A stretch of DNA of 64,000 bases from the NCBI GenBank assembly GCA_947579605.1, contig OX388307.1:6735237-6799236 (forward strand), in the 5' to 3' direction. Position 1 is the first letter of the stretch, and each line of letters starts with the position of its first letter. Below, piece by piece: positions 32,565 to 43,728 of this stretch. The notes under the pieces were generated by a model. That model was given only the letters and a program-made list of their open reading frames with translations. It was not told where the DNA came from and searched no databases. Source of the stretch: Athripsodes cinereus (Eukaryota > Arthropoda > Insecta > Trichoptera > Leptoceridae). A program made the translations under genes and the position numbers.

Positions 32565-33375
32565 GTTGTCTACCAACCATCCGTGGTGATCAATAGTACA
32601 AGGTACTTTTATTGATTCAACACTAAATTTACACAAATTTTAACAATGACATATTTAACAATTTTGTAGTTGTTTATCAACCACCGTGTTGATCATTAGT
32701 ACGGAGTACTTTTAATGATTCAACACTAAATTTTTTACATATTTTACACAATTACAACAATTTTCTGTAGTTGTTCAGCAACTACCGTGTTGATCAATAG
32801 TACGGAGTACTTTTAATGATTCAACACTAAATTTTCACAAATTTTACAACAAATTACCTATACAAATACTGTGGTTGTTTGCCATCCACCGTGTTGATCA
32901 TTGGTACAGGAGTACTTTCAATAATTCAACACTAAATTCTTACACAGTTACAAAAACAAATACATATACAATTTCTGTGGTTGTTTGCCATCCACCGTGT
33001 TGATCATTGGTACAGGAGTACTTTCAATAATTCAACACTAAATTTACACAATTTACAAATACAAATACATATACGATTTCTGTGGTTGTTTAGCAGCCAC
33101 CGTGTTGATCATTGGTACAGGAGTACTTTCAATAATTCAACACTAAAATCTTACACAAGTTTTACAAATACAATTACATATACAATTTCTGTGGTTGTTT
33201 AGCAGCCACCGTGTTGATCAATAGTACGGAGTACTTTTAATGATTCAACACTAAATTTTTACATATTTTACACAATTACAACAATTTTCTGTAGTTGTTC
33301 AGCAACTACCGTGTTGATCAATAGTACGGAGTACTTTTAATGATTCAACACTAAATTTTTACACAATTACAAAGA
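32565..33375 (-). repeat. Internal minisatellite, about 100-109-bp units, eight copies
   Basis: Each unit has an anchor ccgtg(t/g)tgatca (32583, 32686, 32787, 32891, 32997, 33102, 33211, 33311 by its gtgttgatca part), then gtac..agtactttyaatra and ttcaacactaaat, then an AC-rich stretch. Spacing runs 100-109 bp. The tandem array begins inside the last unit, at its aacactaaat word. Confidence 0.9.
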
Positions 33376-33908
33376 CATTTAAATATTTAACAATTAGACA
33401 GACAACTCTGGGAAAAACCTATTTGAGCGCCACTTGCTTTTTGTCTCCGGGTATGCAAGAAACCCAATGTTAAGAGAATGCAACATTCTTGTAAAAAAAA
33501 CAAAAAAAAAATATATGGGCTCTCAGGTAGATAGCGTAAGGCTATCGCCTCCACCCCGACCGTGTGAAAATTCACAAAATTCAATTTTTCTCCAAACAAG
33601 TAACTTGTTTGTATCTTCTACTTCTCCTAGTCAGCCATTTGCTTTTCGTCTGGCTAGACTCTTAAGTTTCAATTTAAAATAAACATAAATAACAGACACA
33701 TTTAAATTTGATCAAACACCTGCAGTCTCTTCATGTAGCATTTCTTTGTGAAGGGATCAGTTTCATTTTGGAAATGCCCATAAATATGACAATTGCGATG
33801 CTGCAACAATCACTTAAGTCAATTTCACTTAAGACAACCGTTACAGCCGCAAGTCAGGGATTGAAAAAAAAATTTTTTTATGCAATAGAGAAAATTTAGG
33901 AGGGATGA

Positions 33909-34838
33909 TTAGTTTGATTTAACTAAATCCTTGATATGCCATTTACCCGCTGGTTTTCCATTCATATTGGCGAGTACGTAAACTGTTCCTGAAATTTTTA
34001 TCTTGCTGTCTGATAGTAGTCTAAATTCAGATGTATCCAGGCTTAAAGGATACGCAGCCAAACTGTTTCTTACTAAATTGATTAATTGCTTTGAAGGGTA
34101 AAAGGGACACGGAGTTGTGTCCACATCTTCGTCCTCGTGACCAATTGATCCATCTATGTCCTCGTGAGAGAGATCATCAACTGGAGCACACCAGTCGATT
34201 TTTGACTTGGGGGTGGAGCTGTCCCTCGATGGTTTTTCAGCGCGACGTTCAGAATCGGCTGGATTACTGACATTCTTCTTAGTGACTTGAATTCTTTTTG
34301 CCTCAGAATCGAAACTTTTTCCCACTTTTGGGAGATGCTCCGACTTCTGATCCTTCTTTCTTTCTTTGTCCTTACTGGTCCCTGGAATGTTTTCTTTCCT
34401 TGGTTTAACCTCTCTTTCAATGGGTATCAACCCAAGTTTAGAAAGACCCTCTGCTAATGCATTACCTGAGCTGGCGCTGTGTCTCGCGAATGTACCTCGA
34501 GAGACGCGTCCAACTGTGACAGTCTGCGAACCGTACATTGTTCGCGCAATCGCTTCTGGTCTCATGGGTTCGTTCAATGAGTATATATCTTTGGTCTCAT
34601 GGTCATAATACAAACGTGAGCGATAGATGGGTATGTGTACCCCATCTCCGCTCACTAACACTATTCGATGAATTCTTTTCGCAATTTCATTAGGTCTGAT
34701 TTGGTCTACTCTAACGAGAAACTCTTCTCGTGTAAAACCAGAGAAGTTATACGTTTCGGCATAAAATAACTGAGCTTTGGTCTCGGTGTCTATGTAGAGG
34801 CTCAGTGTATAGAAACACTTGCGTTCAACTGATGCCAT
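33909..34838 (-). CDS. Orphan 309-aa protein, copy 1 (most 3' in the element)
   Basis: I do not recognise this protein. ATG lies in a strong context (gcgccATGGca). Residues 1-120 look globular (start MASVERKCFYTLSLYIDTET; RPNEIAKRIHRIVLVSGDG; LYYDHETKDIYSLNEP). About 140-235 is charged and probably disordered (Lys/Arg/Glu/Ser-rich, KPRKENIPGTSKDKERKKDQ), then a short acidic stretch (HEDEDVD). A C-terminal segment (about 250-309) ends KWHIKDLVKSN. No CCHC knuckle, protease, RT or signal peptide. Its position just after the primer-binding site is where gag lies, so a structural or RNA-binding role is possible but is inference only. Copy 1 has a silent difference (agaaagacc for agaaaggcc at about 34441-34449) from the others. 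Confidence 0.8.
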   Translation of the reverse strand: MASVERKCFYTLSLYIDTETKAQLFYAETYNFSGFTREEFLVRVDQIRPNEIAKRIHRIVLVSGDGVHIPIYRSRLYYDHETKDIYSLNEPMRPEAIARTMYGSQTVTVGRVSRGTFARHSASSGNALAEGLSKLGLIPIEREVKPRKENIPGTSKDKERKKDQKSEHLPKVGKSFDSEAKRIQVTKKNVSNPADSERRAEKPSRDSSTPKSKIDWCAPVDDLSHEDIDGSIGHEDEDVDTTPCPFYPSKQLINLVRNSLAAYPLSLDTSEFRLLSDSKIKISGTVYVLANMNGKPAGKWHIKDLVKSN

Positions 34839-35771
34839 GGCGCTCGTAATAGATAGTAGTCTCGGATACTCGTCCGCTACTCCGGATGCACGTATTTTTT
34901 CACTGGGCGAATTTAAATTTTCATTATTTTTCCAATTTAAGAAACAATTTGTGAAAAGAATTTAAAAGGATTGATTCAAAAAGAAATTTCAAAAATTTCC
35001 GCACAAGTTGCGAAAACCGTGTGATGTCGGCTTTACTAACTATCGTGTGATGTTGGCCTTATAATTTGACGGTTACTTTGTTACGTACTTTGCACGTAAG
35101 CCAAACTTTGAAACGGATTTACATCAATAATAAAACCTCTTCAACAATCCACACCGCACAACACAAACACGCAACACACTTGGGAGCCAGTGTCACACTC
35201 ATATACATAAACACTAAATTTTTACACAATTACAAAGACATTTAAATATTTAACAATTAGACAGACAACTCTGGGAAAAACCTATTTGAGCGCCACTTGC
35301 TTTTTGTCTCCGGGTATGCAAGAAACCCAATGTTAAGAGAATGCAACATTCTTGTAAAAAAAACAAAAAAAAAATATATGGGCTCTCAGGTAGATAGCGT
35401 AAGGCTATCGCCTCCACCCCGACCGTGTGAAAATTCACAAAATTCAATTTTTCTCCAAACAAGTAACTTGTTTGTATCTTCTACTTCTCCTAGTCAGCCA
35501 TTTGCTTTTCGTCTGGCTAGACTCTTAAGTTTCAATTTAAAATAAACATAAATAACAGACACATTTAAATTTGATCAAACACCTGCAGTCTCTTCATGTA
35601 GCATTTCTTTGTGAAGGGATCAGTTTCATTTTGGAAATGCCCATAAATATGACAATTGCGATGCTGCAACAATCACTTAAGTCAATTTCACTTAAGACAA
35701 CCGTTACAGCCGCAAGTCAGGGATTGAAAAAAAAAATTTTTTATGCAATAGAGAAAATTTAGGAGGGATGA

Positions 35772-36701
35772 TTAGTTTGATTTAACTAAATCCTTGATAT
35801 GCCATTTACCCGCTGGTTTTCCATTCATATTGGCGAGTACGTAAACTGTTCCTGAAATTTTTATCTTGCTGTCTGATAGTAGTCTAAATTCAGATGTATC
35901 CAGGCTTAAAGGATACGCAGCCAAACTGTTTCTTACTAAATTGATTAATTGCTTTGAAGGGTAAAAGGGACACGGAGTTGTGTCCACATCTTCGTCCTCG
36001 TGACCAATTGATCCATCTATGTCCTCGTGAGAGAGATCATCAACTGGAGCACACCAGTCGATTTTTGACTTGGGGGTGGAGCTGTCCCTCGATGGTTTTT
36101 CAGCGCGACGTTCAGAATCGGCTGGATTACTGACATTCTTCTTAGTGACTTGAATTCTTTTTGCCTCAGAATCGAAACTTTTTCCCACTTTTGGGAGATG
36201 CTCCGACTTCTGATCCTTCTTTCTTTCTTTGTCCTTACTGGTCCCTGGAATGTTTTCTTTCCTTGGTTTAACCTCTCTTTCAATGGGTATCAACCCAAGT
36301 TTAGAAAGGCCCTCTGCTAATGCATTACCTGAGCTGGCGCTGTGTCTCGCGAATGTACCTCGAGAGACGCGTCCAACTGTGACAGTCTGCGAACCGTACA
36401 TTGTTCGCGCAATCGCTTCTGGTCTCATGGGTTCGTTCAATGAGTATATATCTTTGGTCTCATGGTCATAATACAAACGTGAGCGATAGATGGGTATGTG
36501 TACCCCATCTCCGCTCACTAACACTATTCGATGAATTCTTTTCGCAATTTCATTAGGTCTGATTTGGTCTACTCTAACGAGAAACTCTTCTCGTGTAAAA
36601 CCAGAGAAGTTATACGTTTCGGCATAAAATAACTGAGCTTTGGTCTCGGTGTCTATGTAGAGGCTCAGTGTATAGAAACACTTGCGTTCAACTGATGCCA
36701 T
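35772..36701 (-). CDS. Orphan 309-aa protein, copy 2
   Basis: Same protein sequence as copy 1. The A/T run downstream of the stop is distributed differently (nine A then six T on +). Confidence 0.8.
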   Translation of the reverse strand: MASVERKCFYTLSLYIDTETKAQLFYAETYNFSGFTREEFLVRVDQIRPNEIAKRIHRIVLVSGDGVHIPIYRSRLYYDHETKDIYSLNEPMRPEAIARTMYGSQTVTVGRVSRGTFARHSASSGNALAEGLSKLGLIPIEREVKPRKENIPGTSKDKERKKDQKSEHLPKVGKSFDSEAKRIQVTKKNVSNPADSERRAEKPSRDSSTPKSKIDWCAPVDDLSHEDIDGSIGHEDEDVDTTPCPFYPSKQLINLVRNSLAAYPLSLDTSEFRLLSDSKIKISGTVYVLANMNGKPAGKWHIKDLVKSN

Positions 36702-37634
36702 GGCGCTCGTAATAGATAGTAGTCTCGGATACTCGTCCGCTACTCCGGATGCACGTATTTTTTCACTGGGCGAATTTAAATTTTCATTATTTTTCCAATT
36801 TAAGAAACAATTTGTGAAAAGAATTTAAAAGGATTGATTCAAAAAGAAATTTCAAAAATTTCCGCACAAGTTGCGAAAACCGTGTGATGTCGGCTTTACT
36901 AACTATCGTGTGATGTTGGCCTTATAATTTGACGGTTACTTTGTTACGTACTTTGCACGTAAGCCAAACTTTGAAACGGATTTACATCAATAATAAAACC
37001 TCTTCAACAATCCACACCGCACAACACAAACACGCAACACACTTGGGAGCCAGTGTCACACTCATATACATAAACACTAAATTTTTACACAATTACAAAG
37101 ACATTTAAATATTTAACAATTAGACAGACAACTCTGGGAAAAACCTATTTGAGCGCCACTTGCTTTTTGTCTCCGGGTATGCAAGAAACCCAATGTTAAG
37201 AGAATGCAACATTCTTGTAAAAAAAACAAAAAAAAAATATATGGGCTCTCAGGTAGATAGCGTAAGGCTATCGCCTCCACCCCGACCGTGTGAAAATTCA
37301 CAAAATTCAATTTTTCTCCAAACAAGTAACTTGTTTGTATCTTCTACTTCTCCTAGTCAGCCATTTGCTTTTCGTCTGGCTAGACTCTTAAGTTTCAATT
37401 TAAAATAAACATAAATAACAGACACATTTAAATTTGATCAAACACCTGCAGTCTCTTCATGTAGCATTTCTTTGTGAAGGGATCAGTTTCATTTTGGAAA
37501 TGCCCATAAATATGACAATTGCGATGCTGCAACAATCACTTAAGTCAATTTCACTTAAGACAACCGTTACAGCCGCAAGTCAGGGATTGAAAAAAAAATT
37601 TTTTTATGCAATAGAGAAAATTTAGGAGGGATGA

Positions 37635-38564
37635 TTAGTTTGATTTAACTAAATCCTTGATATGCCATTTACCCGCTGGTTTTCCATTCATATTGGCGAG
37701 TACGTAAACTGTTCCTGAAATTTTTATCTTGCTGTCTGATAGTAGTCTAAATTCAGATGTATCCAGGCTTAAAGGATACGCAGCCAAACTGTTTCTTACT
37801 AAATTGATTAATTGCTTTGAAGGGTAAAAGGGACACGGAGTTGTGTCCACATCTTCGTCCTCGTGACCAATTGATCCATCTATGTCCTCGTGAGAGAGAT
37901 CATCAACTGGAGCACACCAGTCGATTTTTGACTTGGGGGTGGAGCTGTCCCTCGATGGTTTTTCAGCGCGACGTTCAGAATCGGCTGGATTACTGACATT
38001 CTTCTTAGTGACTTGAATTCTTTTTGCCTCAGAATCGAAACTTTTTCCCACTTTTGGGAGATGCTCCGACTTCTGATCCTTCTTTCTTTCTTTGTCCTTA
38101 CTGGTCCCTGGAATGTTTTCTTTCCTTGGTTTAACCTCTCTTTCAATGGGTATCAACCCAAGTTTAGAAAGGCCCTCTGCTAATGCATTACCTGAGCTGG
38201 CGCTGTGTCTCGCGAATGTACCTCGAGAGACGCGTCCAACTGTGACAGTCTGCGAACCGTACATTGTTCGCGCAATCGCTTCTGGTCTCATGGGTTCGTT
38301 CAATGAGTATATATCTTTGGTCTCATGGTCATAATACAAACGTGAGCGATAGATGGGTATGTGTACCCCATCTCCGCTCACTAACACTATTCGATGAATT
38401 CTTTTCGCAATTTCATTAGGTCTGATTTGGTCTACTCTAACGAGAAACTCTTCTCGTGTAAAACCAGAGAAGTTATACGTTTCGGCATAAAATAACTGAG
38501 CTTTGGTCTCGGTGTCTATGTAGAGGCTCAGTGTATAGAAACACTTGCGTTCAACTGATGCCAT
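37635..38564 (-). CDS. Orphan 309-aa protein, copy 3
   Basis: Protein identical to copy 1; carries the majority silent base at the agaaaggcc site. Confidence 0.8.
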   Translation of the reverse strand: MASVERKCFYTLSLYIDTETKAQLFYAETYNFSGFTREEFLVRVDQIRPNEIAKRIHRIVLVSGDGVHIPIYRSRLYYDHETKDIYSLNEPMRPEAIARTMYGSQTVTVGRVSRGTFARHSASSGNALAEGLSKLGLIPIEREVKPRKENIPGTSKDKERKKDQKSEHLPKVGKSFDSEAKRIQVTKKNVSNPADSERRAEKPSRDSSTPKSKIDWCAPVDDLSHEDIDGSIGHEDEDVDTTPCPFYPSKQLINLVRNSLAAYPLSLDTSEFRLLSDSKIKISGTVYVLANMNGKPAGKWHIKDLVKSN

Positions 38565-39497
38565 GGCGCTCGTAATAGATAGTAGTCTCGGATACTCGTC
38601 CGCTACTCCGGATGCACGTATTTTTTCACTGGGCGAATTTAAATTTTCATTATTTTTCCAATTTAAGAAACAATTTGTGAAAAGAATTTAAAAGGATTGA
38701 TTCAAAAAGAAATTTCAAAAATTTCCGCACAAGTTGCGAAAACCGTGTGATGTCGGCTTTACTAACTATCGTGTGATGTTGGCCTTATAATTTGACGGTT
38801 ACTTTGTTACGTACTTTGCACGTAAGCCAAACTTTGAAACGGATTTACATCAATAATAAAACCTCTTCAACAATCCACACCGCACAACACAAACACGCAA
38901 CACACTTGGGAGCCAGTGTCACACTCATATACATAAACACTAAATTTTTACACAATTACAAAGACATTTAAATATTTAACAATTAGACAGACAACTCTGG
39001 GAAAAACCTATTTGAGCGCCACTTGCTTTTTGTCTCCGGGTATGCAAGAAACCCAATGTTAAGAGAATGCAACATTCTTGTAAAAAAAACAAAAAAAAAA
39101 TATATGGGCTCTCAGGTAGATAGCGTAAGGCTATCGCCTCCACCCCGACCGTGTGAAAATTCACAAAATTCAATTTTTCTCCAAACAAGTAACTTGTTTG
39201 TATCTTCTACTTCTCCTAGTCAGCCATTTGCTTTTCGTCTGGCTAGACTCTTAAGTTTCAATTTAAAATAAACATAAATAACAGACACATTTAAATTTGA
39301 TCAAACACCTGCAGTCTCTTCATGTAGCATTTCTTTGTGAAGGGATCAGTTTCATTTTGGAAATGCCCATAAATATGACAATTGCGATGCTGCAACAATC
39401 ACTTAAGTCAATTTCACTTAAGACAACCGTTACAGCCGCAAGTCAGGGATTGAAAAAAAATTTTTTTTATGCAATAGAGAAAATTTAGGAGGGATGA

Positions 39498-40427
39498 TTA
39501 GTTTGATTTAACTAAATCCTTGATATGCCATTTACCCGCTGGTTTTCCATTCATATTGGCGAGTACGTAAACTGTTCCTGAAATTTTTATCTTGCTGTCT
39601 GATAGTAGTCTAAATTCAGATGTATCCAGGCTTAAAGGATACGCAGCCAAACTGTTTCTTACTAAATTGATTAATTGCTTTGAAGGGTAAAAGGGACACG
39701 GAGTTGTGTCCACATCTTCGTCCTCGTGACCAATTGATCCATCTATGTCCTCGTGAGAGAGATCATCAACTGGAGCACACCAGTCGATTTTTGACTTGGG
39801 GGTGGAGCTGTCCCTCGATGGTTTTTCAGCGCGACGTTCAGAATCGGCTGGATTACTGACATTCTTCTTAGTGACTTGAATTCTTTTTGCCTCAGAATCG
39901 AAACTTTTTCCCACTTTTGGGAGATGCTCCGACTTCTGATCCTTCTTTCTTTCTTTGTCCTTACTGGTCCCTGGAATGTTTTCTTTCCTTGGTTTAACCT
40001 CTCTTTCAATGGGTATCAACCCAAGTTTAGAAAGGCCCTCTGCTAATGCATTACCTGAGCTGGCGCTGTGTCTCGCGAATGTACCTCGAGAGACGCGTCC
40101 AACTGTGACAGTCTGCGAACCGTACATTGTTCGCGCAATCGCTTCTGGTCTCATGGGTTCGTTCAATGAGTATATATCTTTGGTCTCATGGTCATAATAC
40201 AAACGTGAGCGATAGATGGGTATGTGTACCCCATCTCCGCTCACTAACACTATTCGATGAATTCTTTTCGCAATTTCATTAGGTCTGATTTGGTCTACTC
40301 TAACGAGAAACTCTTCTCGTGTAAAACCAGAGAAGTTATACGTTTCGGCATAAAATAACTGAGCTTTGGTCTCGGTGTCTATGTAGAGGCTCAGTGTATA
40401 GAAACACTTGCGTTCAACTGATGCCAT
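39498..40427 (-). CDS. Orphan 309-aa protein, copy 4
   Basis: Protein identical to copy 1. The run after the stop is eight A then eight T on +, the form shared with copies 5-8 and 11. Confidence 0.8.
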   Translation of the reverse strand: MASVERKCFYTLSLYIDTETKAQLFYAETYNFSGFTREEFLVRVDQIRPNEIAKRIHRIVLVSGDGVHIPIYRSRLYYDHETKDIYSLNEPMRPEAIARTMYGSQTVTVGRVSRGTFARHSASSGNALAEGLSKLGLIPIEREVKPRKENIPGTSKDKERKKDQKSEHLPKVGKSFDSEAKRIQVTKKNVSNPADSERRAEKPSRDSSTPKSKIDWCAPVDDLSHEDIDGSIGHEDEDVDTTPCPFYPSKQLINLVRNSLAAYPLSLDTSEFRLLSDSKIKISGTVYVLANMNGKPAGKWHIKDLVKSN

Positions 40428-41360
40428 GGCGCTCGTAATAGATAGTAGTCTCGGATACTCGTCCGCTACTCCGGATGCACGTATTTTTTCACTGGGCGAA
40501 TTTAAATTTTCATTATTTTTCCAATTTAAGAAACAATTTGTGAAAAGAATTTAAAAGGATTGATTCAAAAAGAAATTTCAAAAATTTCCGCACAAGTTGC
40601 GAAAACCGTGTGATGTCGGCTTTACTAACTATCGTGTGATGTTGGCCTTATAATTTGACGGTTACTTTGTTACGTACTTTGCACGTAAGCCAAACTTTGA
40701 AACGGATTTACATCAATAATAAAACCTCTTCAACAATCCACACCGCACAACACAAACACGCAACACACTTGGGAGCCAGTGTCACACTCATATACATAAA
40801 CACTAAATTTTTACACAATTACAAAGACATTTAAATATTTAACAATTAGACAGACAACTCTGGGAAAAACCTATTTGAGCGCCACTTGCTTTTTGTCTCC
40901 GGGTATGCAAGAAACCCAATGTTAAGAGAATGCAACATTCTTGTAAAAAAAACAAAAAAAAAATATATGGGCTCTCAGGTAGATAGCGTAAGGCTATCGC
41001 CTCCACCCCGACCGTGTGAAAATTCACAAAATTCAATTTTTCTCCAAACAAGTAACTTGTTTGTATCTTCTACTTCTCCTAGTCAGCCATTTGCTTTTCG
41101 TCTGGCTAGACTCTTAAGTTTCAATTTAAAATAAACATAAATAACAGACACATTTAAATTTGATCAAACACCTGCAGTCTCTTCATGTAGCATTTCTTTG
41201 TGAAGGGATCAGTTTCATTTTGGAAATGCCCATAAATATGACAATTGCGATGCTGCAACAATCACTTAAGTCAATTTCACTTAAGACAACCGTTACAGCC
41301 GCAAGTCAGGGATTGAAAAAAAATTTTTTTTATGCAATAGAGAAAATTTAGGAGGGATGA

Positions 41361-42149
41361 TTAGTTTGATTTAACTAAATCCTTGATATGCCATTTACCC
41401 GCTGGTTTTCCATTCATATTGGCGAGTACGTAAACTGTTCCTGAAATTTTTATCTTGCTGTCTGATAGTAGTCTAAATTCAGATGTATCCAGGCTTAAAG
41501 GATACGCAGCCAAACTGTTTCTTACTAAATTGATTAATTGCTTTGAAGGGTAAAAGGGACACGGAGTTGTGTCCACATCTTCGTCCTCGTGACCAATTGA
41601 TCCATCTATGTCCTCGTGAGAGAGATCATCAACTGGAGCACACCAGTCGATTTTTGACTTGGGGGTGGAGCTGTCCCTCGATGGTTTTTCATCGCGACGT
41701 TCAGAATCGGCTGGATTACTGACATTCTTCTTAGTGACTTGAATTCTTTTTGCCTCAGAATCGAAACTTTTTCCCACTTTTGGGAGATGCTCCGACTTCT
41801 GATCTGTAATATGTGTTGTTAGATGGTGTGTGGATTTGGGGGCCACACACTACTCCAATCTTCAGATCCCTTGAAAGTTTTGGTTCTGCTACCAAGGGGA
41901 TGTGGGTTTAGTAGTAAAACTCGGACTTCGTTTAAACACTGTATTCACGAAGGTAAAAAAAACTATTTACAGATAAGTTTAGCACACTTTAAAATATACA
42001 CTTTACAATAGGTAATAACGAACCGAGAGAGGGAACTTGAATTCCTCCTCAAAGCAACACCTCGTCTATATATAAACTTTTAACCTCCTCTCTCTTGTCA
42101 CAAAAACCAAAATATACAACAACACCCCTTCTAGAAAAATCCTACAATC

Positions 42150-42191
<42 letters not shown>

Positions 42192-42794
42192 AGACATCTG
42201 TCCTATATATCATAAAGTAGTGAGTAATTAATACCACCAATGTGACTACCATTAAATCCTAATTTAGCTTAATATAATTTCCCACAGATGTCTATATCTT
42301 ACATGATCCTTCTTTCTTTCTTTGTCCTTACTGGTCCCTGGAATGTTTTCTTTCCTTGGTTTAACCTCTCTTTCAATGGGTATCAACCCAAGTTTAGAAA
42401 GGCCCTCTGCTAATGCATTACCTGAGCTGGCGCTGTGTCTCGCGAATGTACCTCGAGAGACGCGTCCAACTGTGACAGTCTGCGAACCGTACATTGTTCG
42501 CGCAATCGCTTCTGGTCTCATGGGTTCGTTCAATGAGTATATATCTTTGGTCTCATGGTCATAATACAAACGTGAGCGATAGATGGGTATGTGTACCCCA
42601 TCTCCGCTCACTAACACTATTCGATGAATTCTTTTCGCAATTTCATTAGGTCTGATTTGGTCTACTCTAACGAGAAACTCTTCTCGTGTAAAACCAGAGA
42701 AGTTATACGTTTCGGCATAAAATAACTGAGCTTTGGTCTCGGTGTCTATGTAGAGGCTCAGTGTATAGAAACACTTGCGTTCAACTGATGCCAT
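41361..42794 (-). pseudogene. Orphan 309-aa ORF, copy 5, split by a solo LTR
   Basis: The N-terminal part (42794 to about 42304) ends at KERKKD and then reads into the solo LTR, giving a 176-codon frame with a foreign tail. The C-terminal part (41800-41361) begins at QKSEHLPK. It also has one substitution not seen in other copies (RRDEKP for RRAEKP). The protein cannot be made from this copy. Confidence 0.92.
41805..42303. mobile_element. Solo LTR, 499 bp, with 5-bp duplication TGATC
   Basis: It begins TGTAATATGTG and ends CTATATCTTACA (TGTAA/TTACA inverted ends) and is flanked by TGATC at 41800-41804 and 42304-42308. Deleting it plus one TGATC restores the standard unit exactly. It has no internal sequence, so it arose by LTR-LTR recombination of a different retroelement family. 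It contains a (TA)n run near 42150-42190. Orientation was not determined. Confidence 0.93.
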
Positions 42795-43728
42795 GGCGCT
42801 CGTAATAGATAGTAGTCTCGGATACTCGTCCGCTACTCCGGATGCACGTATTTTTTCACTGGGCGAATTTAAATTTTCATTATTTTTCCAATTTAAGAAA
42901 CAATTTGTGAAAAGAATTTAAAAGGATTGATTCAAAAATAAATTTCAAAAATTTCCGCACAAGTTGCGAAAACCGTGTGATGTCGGCTTTACTAACTATC
43001 GTGTGATGTTGGCCTTATAATTTGACGGTTACTTTGTTACGTACTTTGCACGTAAGCCAAACTTTGAAACGGATTTACATCAATAATAAAACCTCTTCAA
43101 CAATCCACACCGCACAACACAAACACGCAACACACTTGGGAGCCAGTGTCACACTCATATACATAAACACTAAATTTTTACACAATTACAAAGACATTTA
43201 AATATTTAACAATTAGACAGACAACTCTGGGAAAAACCTATTTGAGCGCCACTTGCTTTTTGTCTCCGGGTATGCAAGAAACCCAATGTTAAGAGAATGC
43301 AACATTCTTGTAAAAAAAACAAAAAAAAAAATATATGGGCTCTCAGGTAGATAGCGTAAGGCTATCGCCACCACCCCGACCGTGTGAAAATTCACAAAAT
43401 TCAATTTTTCTCCAAACAAGTAACTTGTTTGTATCTTCTACTTCTCCTAGTCAGCCATTTGCTTTTCGTCTGGCTAGACTCTTAAGTTTCAATTTAAAAT
43501 AAACATAAATAACAGACACATTTAAATTTGATCAAACACCTGCAGTCTCTTCATGTAGCATTTCTTTGTGAAGGGATCAGTTTCATTTTGGAAATGCCCA
43601 TAAATATGACAATTGCGATGCTGCAACAATCACTTAAGTCAATTTCACTTAAGACAACCGTTACAGCCGCAAGTCAGGGATTGAAAAAAAATTTTTTTTA
43701 TGCAATAGAGAAAATTTAGGAGGGATGA

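Noticed and set aside
32565..33375. CRISPR-like array in the 104-bp repeats
   Set aside because: Eukaryotic context; repeats are diverged through their whole length with no conserved-repeat/unique-spacer alternation and no cas genes.
33434..33682. Small plus-strand open frames repeated in every array unit (82, 63 and 80 codons) and the 70- and 88-codon minus frames
   Set aside because: They overlap or flank the 309-aa ORF in other frames, mostly start on non-ATG codons and have no motifs; their number reflects the tandem copies.
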